This document shows, piece by piece, positions 38,999-46,980 of a DNA stretch of 64,000 bases. Source of the DNA: a virus; IMG/VR virus record IMGVR_UViG_3300033571_009404, positions 62,001-126,000 of that record. The stretch is one strand, 5' to 3'. The translations under genes and the position numbers were made by a program. Position 1 is the stretch's first letter. Each line of letters begins with the position of its first letter. The notes under the pieces are model-generated. The model did not search any database. It saw only the letters and a list, made by a program, of their open reading frames with translations, and had not been told where the DNA came from.

Positions 38999-39805
38999 AT
39001 GGTTGCTAGAAATCAAAGAATGGATCTTCCGGAGTCTGGTACGAATGGTGTATATCGAATCATTCTTTCGAGTGGTTATTTCTACATTGGTAGTTCCAGT
39101 AATATTCGTAGCCGTATTATCCATCATCTTGCTATGCTACGTGACAATCAGCATTTTAATAAGAAACTACAAGAACAGTTTAATTTACAAAACGAATACT
39201 CGATAACGTATTTCGTATCCAATGATCGTAATTCTGCGTATCGTGAAGAGATGAATGAAATCGGTAATAATCTTGATAACTATTTCATGTGTAATGAGAT
39301 TTCTGATCATCGTCCGTTATGGGATCTCGGTCATAGTGACCAAGCTAATGAAAAACGTAATGCTACTGTTAGATCCGTTGAGTTTGTTGAAGCTAGGTCT
39401 AAAGGAACCAAGAATCAATGGGAAAATACGAATCTACGTGAGAAACGTATGGTTCATTTGAGTAAGCCGGAAGTACGTGCTCAGTTAATTAAAAATCTAA
39501 CATCACTTGAATCCAGAGCTAAGAGTAAAGCGATTCTCAATAGCCCTGAAACTAAAGCTAAAGCTAGTGCATCTAAAAAGAAAATGTGGGAAGATCCCAG
39601 TTATAGAGAAAAAGTCTTAACAGCTAGAGCCTCCCCTGAAGCATTGGCTAAACGCGCAGCTAAATCTAAGCCAGTAATCGTAAATGGTGTGGAGTATCAG
39701 AGCACTAGAATCGCATGTGAAACTCTGAACTTGAATATCAGTACGTTACAAAGTAAGTTAGCGAAAGGTACTGACCCCAATGTTCAATATAAACCAAGGG
39801 AGTGA
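38999..39805 (+). CDS. Free-standing GIY-YIG homing endonuclease
   Basis: A 268-residue protein. 'NGVYRIILSSGYFYIGSSSNIRSRIIHHL' (16-44) is a GIY-YIG nuclease core: G-V-Y, Y-I-G, catalytic R (37/39) and H43, then 'NKKLQ' as usual. Residues ~140-215 hold repeated K/A/S-rich segments of the NUMOD3 type ('SPETKAKASASKKKMWEDPSYREK'), and the end ('VNGVEYQSTRIACETLNLNISTLQSKL') is a NUMOD1/helix-turn-helix DNA-binding piece. The gene is clearly more A/T-rich than its neighbours, as expected for a mobile element. It is not inside an intron; its target may be a nearby gene in related phages. Confidence 0.9.
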   Translation: MVARNQRMDLPESGTNGVYRIILSSGYFYIGSSSNIRSRIIHHLAMLRDNQHFNKKLQEQFNLQNEYSITYFVSNDRNSAYREEMNEIGNNLDNYFMCNEISDHRPLWDLGHSDQANEKRNATVRSVEFVEARSKGTKNQWENTNLREKRMVHLSKPEVRAQLIKNLTSLESRAKSKAILNSPETKAKASASKKKMWEDPSYREKVLTARASPEALAKRAAKSKPVIVNGVEYQSTRIACETLNLNISTLQSKLAKGTDPNVQYKPRE

Positions 39806-39807
39806 AC

Positions 39808-40176
39808 ATGTTTAGAAAGATAGGACTGTTATTCGCGCCGGTATTTAAGGATATGTTAACGAATAAAGTCCAGCAATATGAACCCATTCGTGTGGTTGGT
39901 ATTCCTAGCTTTGCATTAGGTGTGATTACGTACTTAAGTGCCACCATTGTAACTGTGTGGAAACAAGGTACGTTAAACTGGGTGGAGTGGTCTACTGGCT
40001 TTACAGCGTTGATGACAGCAGTTATTGCATTAGCTGCCGCAATGCGAGTCAAAGAAAACACGGAAGTACAACCGCATGAATTACCAGGCGGTCCTCCAGC
40101 ACCTACTCCAGATCCACCTCCAAATGAAGTTGTAGTTACAACGTCTACTACGGTTCAACCAAAAGTCGGACCGTGA
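39808..40176 (+). CDS. Two-helix membrane protein, holin candidate
   Basis: A 122-residue protein. ATG 39808 is chosen because AAGGGA stands 7 nt before it; a GTG two codons earlier is too close to it. Two membrane segments, ~28-51 ('VVGIPSFALGVITYLSATIV') and ~60-80 ('WSTGFTALMTAVIALAAAM'), are followed by a 40-residue Pro/Thr-rich tail. Size and layout fit small phage holins (class II like) but also other small membrane proteins; no endolysin gene is next to it. Confidence 0.68.
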   Translation: MFRKIGLLFAPVFKDMLTNKVQQYEPIRVVGIPSFALGVITYLSATIVTVWKQGTLNWVEWSTGFTALMTAVIALAAAMRVKENTEVQPHELPGGPPAPTPDPPPNEVVVTTSTTVQPKVGP

Positions 40177-40186
40177 CGGCATAAAG

Positions 40187-40216
40187 GCCAGAGCCCGAAG
40201 GCTCTGGCTCTTATGA
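40187..40216. terminator. Bidirectional terminator between convergent genes
   Basis: GCCAGAGCC (40187-40195), CGAA, GGCTCTGGC (40200-40208). GGCATAA precedes and TTATGACC follows, so that both strands read hairpin then T-T-A-T-G-x-C. Confidence 0.87.
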
Positions 40217-40222
40217 CCTTTG

Positions 40223-41290
40223 TTACTCCATACGGGTGATGGACTTCTTGCAGATCAGCATGATGGTCTGAAGCTGACCGAAGTACGCACCTTGTGCTTT
40301 GTAGAACGGTGTCATGTACTCATCGATCTCGTGATAGATGATATCGAGATACCTGGCGAGTTTCTCTTTGACGATGTTCTCCATGTCGGTGACTTCAGGC
40401 GTACGCACGAACGACAGGTAGGTGTTAATCGCAGTCGATCCTTGCGAATAAAGACTACGAGTACCTGCAGATGTATCGATCGAGTGTGCGAAGTTGTCAG
40501 CAGAGTCCGCACATGCATCGAGTAACTGCATGACTTCCTTCGGCTGGAAACCAGGAATCGAATAGGACGATTTCGCCAGTTCGGTTGCCTTCTTAGCCCG
40601 GCCGATCCACAGAATCTGACGAGGCTTGCTAAACGTGGTTTGTTCGTACGACGTCAGCACCCAGCAGGCCGCCAGAATGTCCGAAGCCGCATTGAACTTA
40701 GCACCCGTGACCATCACTTGCGGGGAGTTCTTGATCAGCTTCTTAGCAGCCAGATTCGGATAAGCTGCCTTACAGAGTGATGCGTATGCAGCGTCAATCT
40801 GATTCACGTCCTTGATAATCATCTTGGAGGTGTCGATCAACACGCGCAGGAAGTTCTCGTAGTCCTTGACTGCTTGTTCAGCGACGATCTTGTAAAAGGC
40901 ATTGCCTTGTTCGATCGTCTGCATGAATTCTTCGAACGTCTTAGGAGTACCCGCCTGCGTCGTCATCAAGACGATATCAGGCGACGTAAGACTGATCATG
41001 GGAGCACCGGTCTTCAGCTTAGTCTTCTTGCTGAGGAACTGCTTCAGGTTATCGCCTTCGGTACGGATCTTATTCAGACCCTTTTGGAAGTTCACTTTTT
41101 GATCGTAGAACTCAGCGTCATTCTGGAACCATTCTTTCACACGGATGATGGTGTTGTCCAAAATGCCTTCATTTGCCACAGACAAGTCAGACGAATGCGG
41201 TGCACCTGATGCACCAATCGTCATGTCGCTGATCATGTCAAGGTTTTCAGCGATTTCTTCCACAGAAAGTTTGTATTTCTTAGTAGTCAT
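40223..41290 (-). CDS. Probable internal head protein, phiKZ type
   Basis: A 355-residue, mainly helical protein. The N-terminus 'MTTKKYKLSVEEI' shares 'K-x-YKLS' with the next upstream gene's product. 'SVANEGILDN' contains A39-N-E41, a fit to the S/A-x-E cleavage motif of the phiKZ prohead protease, which would release a short acidic propeptide. In phiKZ a family of such processed proteins is packaged inside the head. I infer the same here from the propeptide, helical content and neighbourhood; no fold is recognised. Confidence 0.68.
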   Translation of the reverse strand: MTTKKYKLSVEEIAENLDMISDMTIGASGAPHSSDLSVANEGILDNTIIRVKEWFQNDAEFYDQKVNFQKGLNKIRTEGDNLKQFLSKKTKLKTGAPMISLTSPDIVLMTTQAGTPKTFEEFMQTIEQGNAFYKIVAEQAVKDYENFLRVLIDTSKMIIKDVNQIDAAYASLCKAAYPNLAAKKLIKNSPQVMVTGAKFNAASDILAACWVLTSYEQTTFSKPRQILWIGRAKKATELAKSSYSIPGFQPKEVMQLLDACADSADNFAHSIDTSAGTRSLYSQGSTAINTYLSFVRTPEVTDMENIVKEKLARYLDIIYHEIDEYMTPFYKAQGAYFGQLQTIMLICKKSITRME

Positions 41291-41378
41291 GATGGACCAT
41301 AATGGTTAGGGTTGTTCAATGCTTCATACGAATATGGAAGTTATTCACATTGTCGCTTTGACATGATTGACGGACATA

Positions 41379-41410
41379 AGTGAATAGGGAAGTTGCCTCC
41401 CCTATTCACT
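41379..41410 (-). terminator. Terminator of the 580-residue head protein gene
   Basis: Read on the minus strand, AGTGAATAGGG/CCCTATTCACT (41379-41389 with 41400-41410) is followed by TTATGTCCG, the same signal as on the plus strand. The rest of 41291-41425 holds no gene. Confidence 0.78.
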
Positions 41411-41425
41411 CAGTTTACTACTGTA

Positions 41426-43168
41426 TTACTGACGGAAGGAACGCATGTTGCGAGCGGTGAACCAGCAATACTTGGCGCCCTTGATCGCACGAGCCAGTTC
41501 GGAAGCAGCCGGGTTCTGATAACCACGAACCAGGTTCTTACCGATCTGTGCAACTTGATCCATACCGGCAATGACTTGCTGATCCTTCAGTCCCTTGGCA
41601 ACCACACCCAGCTTGGACATAGCGGCATCAATCGACTTCATGATGGCATTCAGTTCATCCTTGCGACGCAGGAACTCTTGAGCGTTGGCCAGGTAAGCCA
41701 AGCCAGCATCCGCTACTTGCATAGCTTCGCCATCTTTGATGACGATCTTCTTCGAAGTGGCCAGTTCGGTACCCATCAGATTACCGGAGACCTTGGCTGC
41801 ACGATGCTTGCCACTGGAAACCATCTTCACTTCGGTAGCGGTCGCCAGCTGTGCCATCTTGGTGAATTCCACACCACCCACGGTGACCGGTTTACGAGCC
41901 GAACCGTAATGCACTTCCAGACCCTTGACGTTCAGGAGAGGGAAGTTGTTCGAGATCAGCTGCTTGGGGAACAGAGCCGCCGGGGAAGACAGAGCTTCGA
42001 CACGCTTGAACAGGGCAGCGAAACCTTCAGCGTTCTGAGGAACAGCCTTGACGATAGAATCAAACTTCTTCAGCAGTTCCATCACCTTGGCAGTATGCTC
42101 CACCAGGATAGCCTTGTCGGCAGCCACGTCTTGAACAGCAGCCGCACCCAGAGCATTCACCTGACCAGCACCAGTCGAGAAGAACTGCCAGGAACCAGCC
42201 AGGTCGAATTTGGCATCACCAGTCTTTTCCTTACCGTTACCAGTCTTGGTCTGGATGTCAGCCTTGAGTTTGGCCAGTGCCTTTTCGTACTTGCCGATTT
42301 CACCAGCGGTAGAACGGAAACTATCCGCCAGACCATGCCAGATCTTCTCTTCAGCGGTCAGACGCCACTGAGCGTAGGTAGTCAGTGCCGAACCGATGGA
42401 TTCCAGAGCGATCTGGTGTTTCTGCTGGATGGACAGACGACCATATTGTTCCATGGACGGCTTGATCAGCACGATACCCAGAGCTTCCAGAGCCGGAGTC
42501 GCTGCTTCATCGATCAGTTTCAGAGTCTGTTCGGAACCGGTACCGCTGTCGACGATCTCTTGAACAGTAGCTTGCACCACTTCCAGAGTTTCAGCAGCAG
42601 CTTCGGCTTTCTGTTCTTGGTCGAAGTCGTAGTCGGCTTCCTTGATGGCCATCTCCAGTTCCATCTCCACATCCGGTTCAACGGACATGGCTTGGTTGAT
42701 GACGATCTCATCATCAGGAGCACCGGTCGGAGCCTTGATCTCGGTGGACTTGCCAGGTTCACCGCTGGGTTCAGCAGGAGTACCTTCACCTTGAGCACCC
42801 ACGCCACCGTTGGTGGTGGTTTCGTCGGATTCAGTCGAGGGGGTCACTTGACGGGGTTGTTCAGGCACGCCACCCTTGGCACCTTCCTTGGCGACTTTGT
42901 CCACGCTGGGTACGCCAGGTGCGCCGGTGTTGTCTTCGCCCTTGGGAGCACCGACAGCAGTAGCGAAGGAGTTCTCATCCTTGGGCAGAGCCTTCGGATC
43001 AGTGACGATGCCATCTTCGCCCAGTTTCTCCACAGGCTTCTGACCGTCGATTTCCGTCACGTCTGACGGTTTGGTTTCGACAATCGGATCACCGTTGGGA
43101 GCTTGTTCAGGGCTGGAACCGTCGAGCGATTCAATGCTCATGGACAGCTTGTAGTTACGTTTATTCAT
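41426..43168 (-). CDS. Probable internal head protein with long acidic N-terminus
   Basis: A 580-residue protein. It starts 'MNKRNYKLSMSIESLD', sharing YKLS with the neighbouring 355-residue protein; S11-I-E13 is a possible prohead-protease site. Residues ~15-150 are acidic, Pro/Gly/Glu-rich and probably disordered ('EQAPNGDPIVETKPSDVTE'). Residues ~150-580 are helical, with Ala/Gln/Lys-rich segments. The composition and long acidic pro-region suggest a scaffold-like or internal head protein. C/G-ending codons indicate abundant expression. No homologous fold recognised. Confidence 0.68.
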   Translation of the reverse strand: MNKRNYKLSMSIESLDGSSPEQAPNGDPIVETKPSDVTEIDGQKPVEKLGEDGIVTDPKALPKDENSFATAVGAPKGEDNTGAPGVPSVDKVAKEGAKGGVPEQPRQVTPSTESDETTTNGGVGAQGEGTPAEPSGEPGKSTEIKAPTGAPDDEIVINQAMSVEPDVEMELEMAIKEADYDFDQEQKAEAAAETLEVVQATVQEIVDSGTGSEQTLKLIDEAATPALEALGIVLIKPSMEQYGRLSIQQKHQIALESIGSALTTYAQWRLTAEEKIWHGLADSFRSTAGEIGKYEKALAKLKADIQTKTGNGKEKTGDAKFDLAGSWQFFSTGAGQVNALGAAAVQDVAADKAILVEHTAKVMELLKKFDSIVKAVPQNAEGFAALFKRVEALSSPAALFPKQLISNNFPLLNVKGLEVHYGSARKPVTVGGVEFTKMAQLATATEVKMVSSGKHRAAKVSGNLMGTELATSKKIVIKDGEAMQVADAGLAYLANAQEFLRRKDELNAIMKSIDAAMSKLGVVAKGLKDQQVIAGMDQVAQIGKNLVRGYQNPAASELARAIKGAKYCWFTARNMRSFRQ

Positions 43169-43217
43169 TCGAACACCTAGGTTTTAGAAGTTAGTAATAC
43201 GGATAAGGGTACTTCAG

Positions 43218-43260
43218 CGCTGATACCTTTCACGGTAACACATGATTTAAGGTATCAGCG
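43218..43260 (-). terminator. Terminator hairpin of the SNF2-like gene
   Basis: CGCTGATACCTT (43218-43229) pairs perfectly with AAGGTATCAGCG (43249-43260), 7 nt beyond the stop of the minus-strand helicase gene. Confidence 0.75.
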
Positions 43261-43267
43261 TTCAGTA

Positions 43268-45292
43268 TTAGAACCAAGACCGACGCATTAAGAGTGCTGA
43301 TAAATCAGCTGCCTCTAAACTAACATCGGTAAAGCATTCCATCCCAATTTCCAGATCGTCGACAACTGGCTTGCCCATCAATGCAGCAACGGTATCACGA
43401 CTCCATGTCATGATGTCGATATTGCGTGTAGACAAGTTAGTCTCTTTACCTGTGTCCAGTGCATAGTCAAAGATACTGACTGAAGAATCTTGACCTTGAC
43501 GCCAGCAACGAGCAATCGCTTGTTGACGTTCATAGTCACGATAAGGTGCATTGAACATGAGGATGTTGTTAGCCATGATCATCGGCACGGCAGTAGAGAG
43601 CGACTTGTAAGTAGCGATGACTGGATTCAAGTCAACGTCTTCTTCAAATTGCTTCAAGAGCGTGGAGAGATCTTTGTTAGTCTCACCATAAATGAGAATA
43701 GGCTTGTAACCCTTCTCAGTTAAGTAGTCACCCATCTTTTTGACGACACCTACGTAAGTCGAGAAGATGATAGTTTTCTTGGTAGCAGCATCGATAAAGC
43801 TTTCTGCTTTCGAATATTCCACCATGTCAACGTGACACTGCTCTCGCAACCGCCCAAGAACGCGTCCTAAAGCCTCTCCTTGCACTTTTAAGAAGTAATA
43901 CTTCACCACACTACGTGCATCCTTAAACTCTTCCCGTAGCGCCTGTGGTAAGGTCGGGACGATTTTCTTCAACTCGTAGAGGTTGCAGTACTTTACCTCT
44001 TCTTTATGTAGTTTTGGATCGTAGCCTTTTCGGATCATGTACACAAAGCGCTTGTACTTCTCAAAGTCTGCTGACTCGCTCTTACGAATGGAGGCTGCAT
44101 AGATACGCAAGCACTCGTTATACAAGTCCAGATAACGAGGCATCTCTTCTTCGTAATACGCCATACGTGACATGATGAAGTCACGCATCTTTCCACGCAC
44201 GACTTCTAAGGTGTAGTCATGACCATTAGGCATTTCCACCTTGACTTCAACTGGAGGCAATAAGACCGAGGAGATCTCTGACTTATCGACCTTAATCATG
44301 TTGTTGCCAAGACGAGCCGCCAAGATATCCAGACCACGATTACTGTTCTTACCAAAGATCTGTAAGAAGCGATACTTCGCATCTTCGTCGAAGAACGGGT
44401 CAATCGTGACCAGTAATGGAATAACTTCCTTACCAACGGCTTTAAACGGCGTGCCAGAGGCCCAAACGGTGTGCTTACATGAAATGGCCTTCACCAAGTC
44501 AACGACGAGCTTAGAACGCGCCGTATCCATTTCATTCAGGTTATGGGATTCGTCTAGCCAGATCATCGGCATTCTGAAAACTTTACCTGTGAAGAAGAGA
44601 ACAGCACGCTCTAGTTGTTCGTAATGGAACACGTAGTTCTTGTAACCTGGTGTTAAGTCCACATTGCTGTCAGAGAACCAGCAGGTCTCCGACTTCTTCA
44701 ACTCGTTCTCTAAGGTAGCACGCCAGACTCGATCTACCGAGTTCTTCGGGACGATGAAGATATTGACGTCAGTATTTAAACAAGCACCTAGGAGCAAACC
44801 TGCAATTGTCTTACCTGTGCCAGGTTCAGCTGCTAACATGAAACCGTTTAAACCAAACTTAGGTACGATGTCATTGTAAGCATGCAGGAACTTCATCTGG
44901 CTATCTAATGGCGTCTTCTTCAACCGATTGATCTGGGTGAAGTCTAAGATGTCATTAGACGGAGAGACTGTACGCTTTAACCACGTATGTTCGTAGAGCA
45001 GCTCTACTAACTGACGCAGCGCACGATAGTTGTATCCCTCAAAGCGTTTCTTGTTTTCACGTTCAGACAAAATACGCTGGAGAGTATAAGCAAAGTCAGG
45101 AGCGAAGAACTTGTTAAACTTTAAGCTACTCTTCTTTAACTCCGTAAACATGAAGCCGGTGATCTTTGAGGTTGACCAGATCTTGAGGATGTCTTTCTCC
45201 ACGAGATCGGCTGGTAAACCTTCAATACGGATTTGGTCGCGATCCTCGATCACCTTGATGGCCCCGACCAAACGTCGTACGCCTGAGAACAT
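43268..45292 (-). CDS. SNF2-type superfamily 2 helicase/ATPase
   Basis: A 674-residue protein. Motif I 'EPGTGKT' (156-162), Ia 'FIVPKNSVDRVW', II 'LDESHN' (246-251), III 'ASGTPF' (278-283), then in the second lobe 'TIIFSTYVGVVKKM', 'PILIYGETNK', 'NPVIATYKSLSTAVPMIMANNILMF' and VI 'QAIARCWRQGQ'. The order and the R-x-x-R-x-G-Q ending are those of SNF2-like translocases (also UvsW- and A18-like phage helicases). It probably remodels branched or protein-bound DNA in replication or recombination. The N-terminal ~130 residues are a phage-specific extension. The DESH box instead of DEAH is noted. Confidence 0.88.
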   Translation of the reverse strand: MFSGVRRLVGAIKVIEDRDQIRIEGLPADLVEKDILKIWSTSKITGFMFTELKKSSLKFNKFFAPDFAYTLQRILSERENKKRFEGYNYRALRQLVELLYEHTWLKRTVSPSNDILDFTQINRLKKTPLDSQMKFLHAYNDIVPKFGLNGFMLAAEPGTGKTIAGLLLGACLNTDVNIFIVPKNSVDRVWRATLENELKKSETCWFSDSNVDLTPGYKNYVFHYEQLERAVLFFTGKVFRMPMIWLDESHNLNEMDTARSKLVVDLVKAISCKHTVWASGTPFKAVGKEVIPLLVTIDPFFDEDAKYRFLQIFGKNSNRGLDILAARLGNNMIKVDKSEISSVLLPPVEVKVEMPNGHDYTLEVVRGKMRDFIMSRMAYYEEEMPRYLDLYNECLRIYAASIRKSESADFEKYKRFVYMIRKGYDPKLHKEEVKYCNLYELKKIVPTLPQALREEFKDARSVVKYYFLKVQGEALGRVLGRLREQCHVDMVEYSKAESFIDAATKKTIIFSTYVGVVKKMGDYLTEKGYKPILIYGETNKDLSTLLKQFEEDVDLNPVIATYKSLSTAVPMIMANNILMFNAPYRDYERQQAIARCWRQGQDSSVSIFDYALDTGKETNLSTRNIDIMTWSRDTVAALMGKPVVDDLEIGMECFTDVSLEAADLSALLMRRSWF

Positions 45293-45306
45293 GGATTATT
45301 CCTTGG

Positions 45307-46338
45307 TTATTGATATCGATAGAGTTCTTCCACGAGACCTTCCAAAGCAAAGGCAATGAATGCCCTGAAGCTAGGGTAGTGAATCGTTTGGTAATTACGC
45401 GGGAAGTCATCATCGAAGTGAGCGGTCTTGACGATACATCCTTTATGCTTACCTTCGTACGGTGCAATCGCCCAGACAAGGCTATCGTTGCGAGCCACTG
45501 GGATGAATCCAACATGAGAGCTATCAGGAGTCGCTTTAGCCTTCTCATCAACCTGCTTCCAGTAATTGATCTCGTTGGCGATACCTTTCAATGAGAAAAT
45601 CTCACCATATTCAAACAACGCCATCGGCAAGCGCTTACGATAACGTAAGTTGAAATCGCGGATGTCACCGTTACACAAACTCAGGAAAGACCTAACGTCC
45701 GCTGGTAAGTGAACATTAGTTGCTTCTGTGAATGCCTGGAAGTCTTCATCGCTGGCTTTCACCAGTTTAGACATCAGTGCATTATAAGTCGCTTCATCCA
45801 GATGTTTTAATGTCGACATCGCGCGATGCCATGACGCCGAGATGGTTGGTGGATTGTTCTTGTCGATGACTAACTTTGTATACGACTCTTTTGGTTTAGG
45901 TTCTTCCTTCGGTTTACCGAAACCCAAGAAACTCTCCGTTGAGACGACTTCACCAGTGCGACGCTCATGCAGACGACGAAGACGATCATGGATGTCAGGT
46001 TTAGCTTCAGCCTTAAACTTCTCGCCCAATTCCTCCATCGCACTCTTGGGAACTTCAGCAGGTTTCTCGCCACGGAACTTAGCAGCCAGTTCTTCCATGG
46101 TTGGCAGTTGCGCAGCCATAGGCGACAGAGTTTCTCCTTCAGCTGTCGGAGCCATCAGATCTAAGCCCACGTCTTCAGCAGATGCAGTGACTTTTTTCTC
46201 ACCATCGATTTCTTTGCGCTGTTTGTCTATCACTTTAGCAGGAGCAACCACTGCTGGAGTATCCAGATCTTCACGTAAGTCTTCGACCGATACATTCTTC
46301 GTTTGGGGTGCAGCGCCCCAAGTCTTCATCCATTCCAT
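45307..46338 (-). CDS. SUKH (SMI1/KNR4)-domain protein with processed N-terminus
   Basis: A 343-residue protein. Residues ~165-335 show the SUKH pattern: helix 'WHRAMSTLKHLDEATYNALMSKL', 'HLPADVRSFLSLCNG', 'FEYGEIFSLKGIANEINYW', 'VGFIPVARNDSLVWAIAP' and 'PSFRAFIAFALEGLVE'. SUKH proteins are often immunity factors against toxins. Residues 1-135 are acidic, Ala/Pro/Glu-rich and disordered with several S/A-x-E sites; S133-T-E135 before 'SFLGFGK' is the best candidate for prohead-protease cleavage. The start 'MEWMKTW' matches 'MKWMKEW' of the adjacent ART-like protein. It may be a packaged internal protein. Confidence 0.75.
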   Translation of the reverse strand: MEWMKTWGAAPQTKNVSVEDLREDLDTPAVVAPAKVIDKQRKEIDGEKKVTASAEDVGLDLMAPTAEGETLSPMAAQLPTMEELAAKFRGEKPAEVPKSAMEELGEKFKAEAKPDIHDRLRRLHERRTGEVVSTESFLGFGKPKEEPKPKESYTKLVIDKNNPPTISASWHRAMSTLKHLDEATYNALMSKLVKASDEDFQAFTEATNVHLPADVRSFLSLCNGDIRDFNLRYRKRLPMALFEYGEIFSLKGIANEINYWKQVDEKAKATPDSSHVGFIPVARNDSLVWAIAPYEGKHKGCIVKTAHFDDDFPRNYQTIHYPSFRAFIAFALEGLVEELYRYQ

Positions 46339-46347
46339 AATCCGTCC

Positions 46348-46905
46348 TTAATTAATCGTAAATTCAATATCAAAGGGTGGTAGGATAACTACTTCATCCT
46401 GAGTTTGAAGGTTGGTTATTTTCCTGCGGTCGCAAATGATCTTACTGAGTTCAGGCGTGATTATTAAAGCTAATTGCTTACTTGGATCACACACCGTGCT
46501 AACCAACGTTGTACCAAATCCTCGCGCTATGAAAATATTCGTGCTAAATGAAATAGCTTTCTCAGTACTAGCATATCGGAACACATCGCCTTTCTTGTAC
46601 TTCTTTACCTTACTGAAGATTGGACCATTGGGATCTCTGAGATCCATGGTATCTTGGTAATTAAGGTGTGGACTAATGCCTCGATATAAAACCAGACTTT
46701 GAGAATGCTTGTTTAACCCATTAACGATGACAGCTAACTTTTTCAGATCTTCAATGAGTCGGCGATCCGGGTAGAGAATCCAGTCGTCCAAAACCTTTAT
46801 TAGATCTTGATGTTTTAGCAATACCTGTAATTTGTGAGGATCAATCTCTGATAGCTCTAATCGTCGAGATCCCCTAACTGCAGACCACTCTTTCATCCAT
46901 TTCAT
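46348..46905 (-). CDS. ADP-ribosyltransferase-like protein
   Basis: A 185-residue protein. The three ART elements are present in order: 'SLVLYRGISPHL' with R75, 'YASTEKAISFSTNIFIARGFG' (S-x-S, ~119-121), and 'NLQTQDEVVILPPF' with Q169-x-E171, followed by the typical hydrophobic strand. This is the arrangement of the arginine/asparagine-directed ART toxins (VIP2/C3-like and phage Alt-like enzymes); a Q-x-E rather than E-x-E turn favours non-arginine targets. It would transfer ADP-ribose from NAD to a host protein. It begins 'MKWMKEW', shared with the downstream SUKH gene 9 nt away. Confidence 0.8.
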   Translation of the reverse strand: MKWMKEWSAVRGSRRLELSEIDPHKLQVLLKHQDLIKVLDDWILYPDRRLIEDLKKLAVIVNGLNKHSQSLVLYRGISPHLNYQDTMDLRDPNGPIFSKVKKYKKGDVFRYASTEKAISFSTNIFIARGFGTTLVSTVCDPSKQLALIITPELSKIICDRRKITNLQTQDEVVILPPFDIEFTIN

Positions 46906-46951
46906 GATAGAAGTATAATAAAGGTTGAACTATACGATTTAGCGGCATAAG

Positions 46952-46975
46952 AGGGAGAGGATAACACCTCTCCCT
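46952..46975 (-). terminator. Terminator downstream of the DnaB-like gene
   Basis: On the minus strand AGGGAGAGG/CCTCTCCCT (46952-46960 with 46967-46975) is followed by CTTATGCCGC, the recurrent TTATGCC element. Confidence 0.8.
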
Positions 46976-46980
46976 AGTCC

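Noticed and set aside
41393-43066. 557-residue plus-strand frame opposite the internal head protein gene
   Set aside because: Antisense shadow caused by codon bias; no ribosome site and a His/Ser/Leu-rich meaningless protein.
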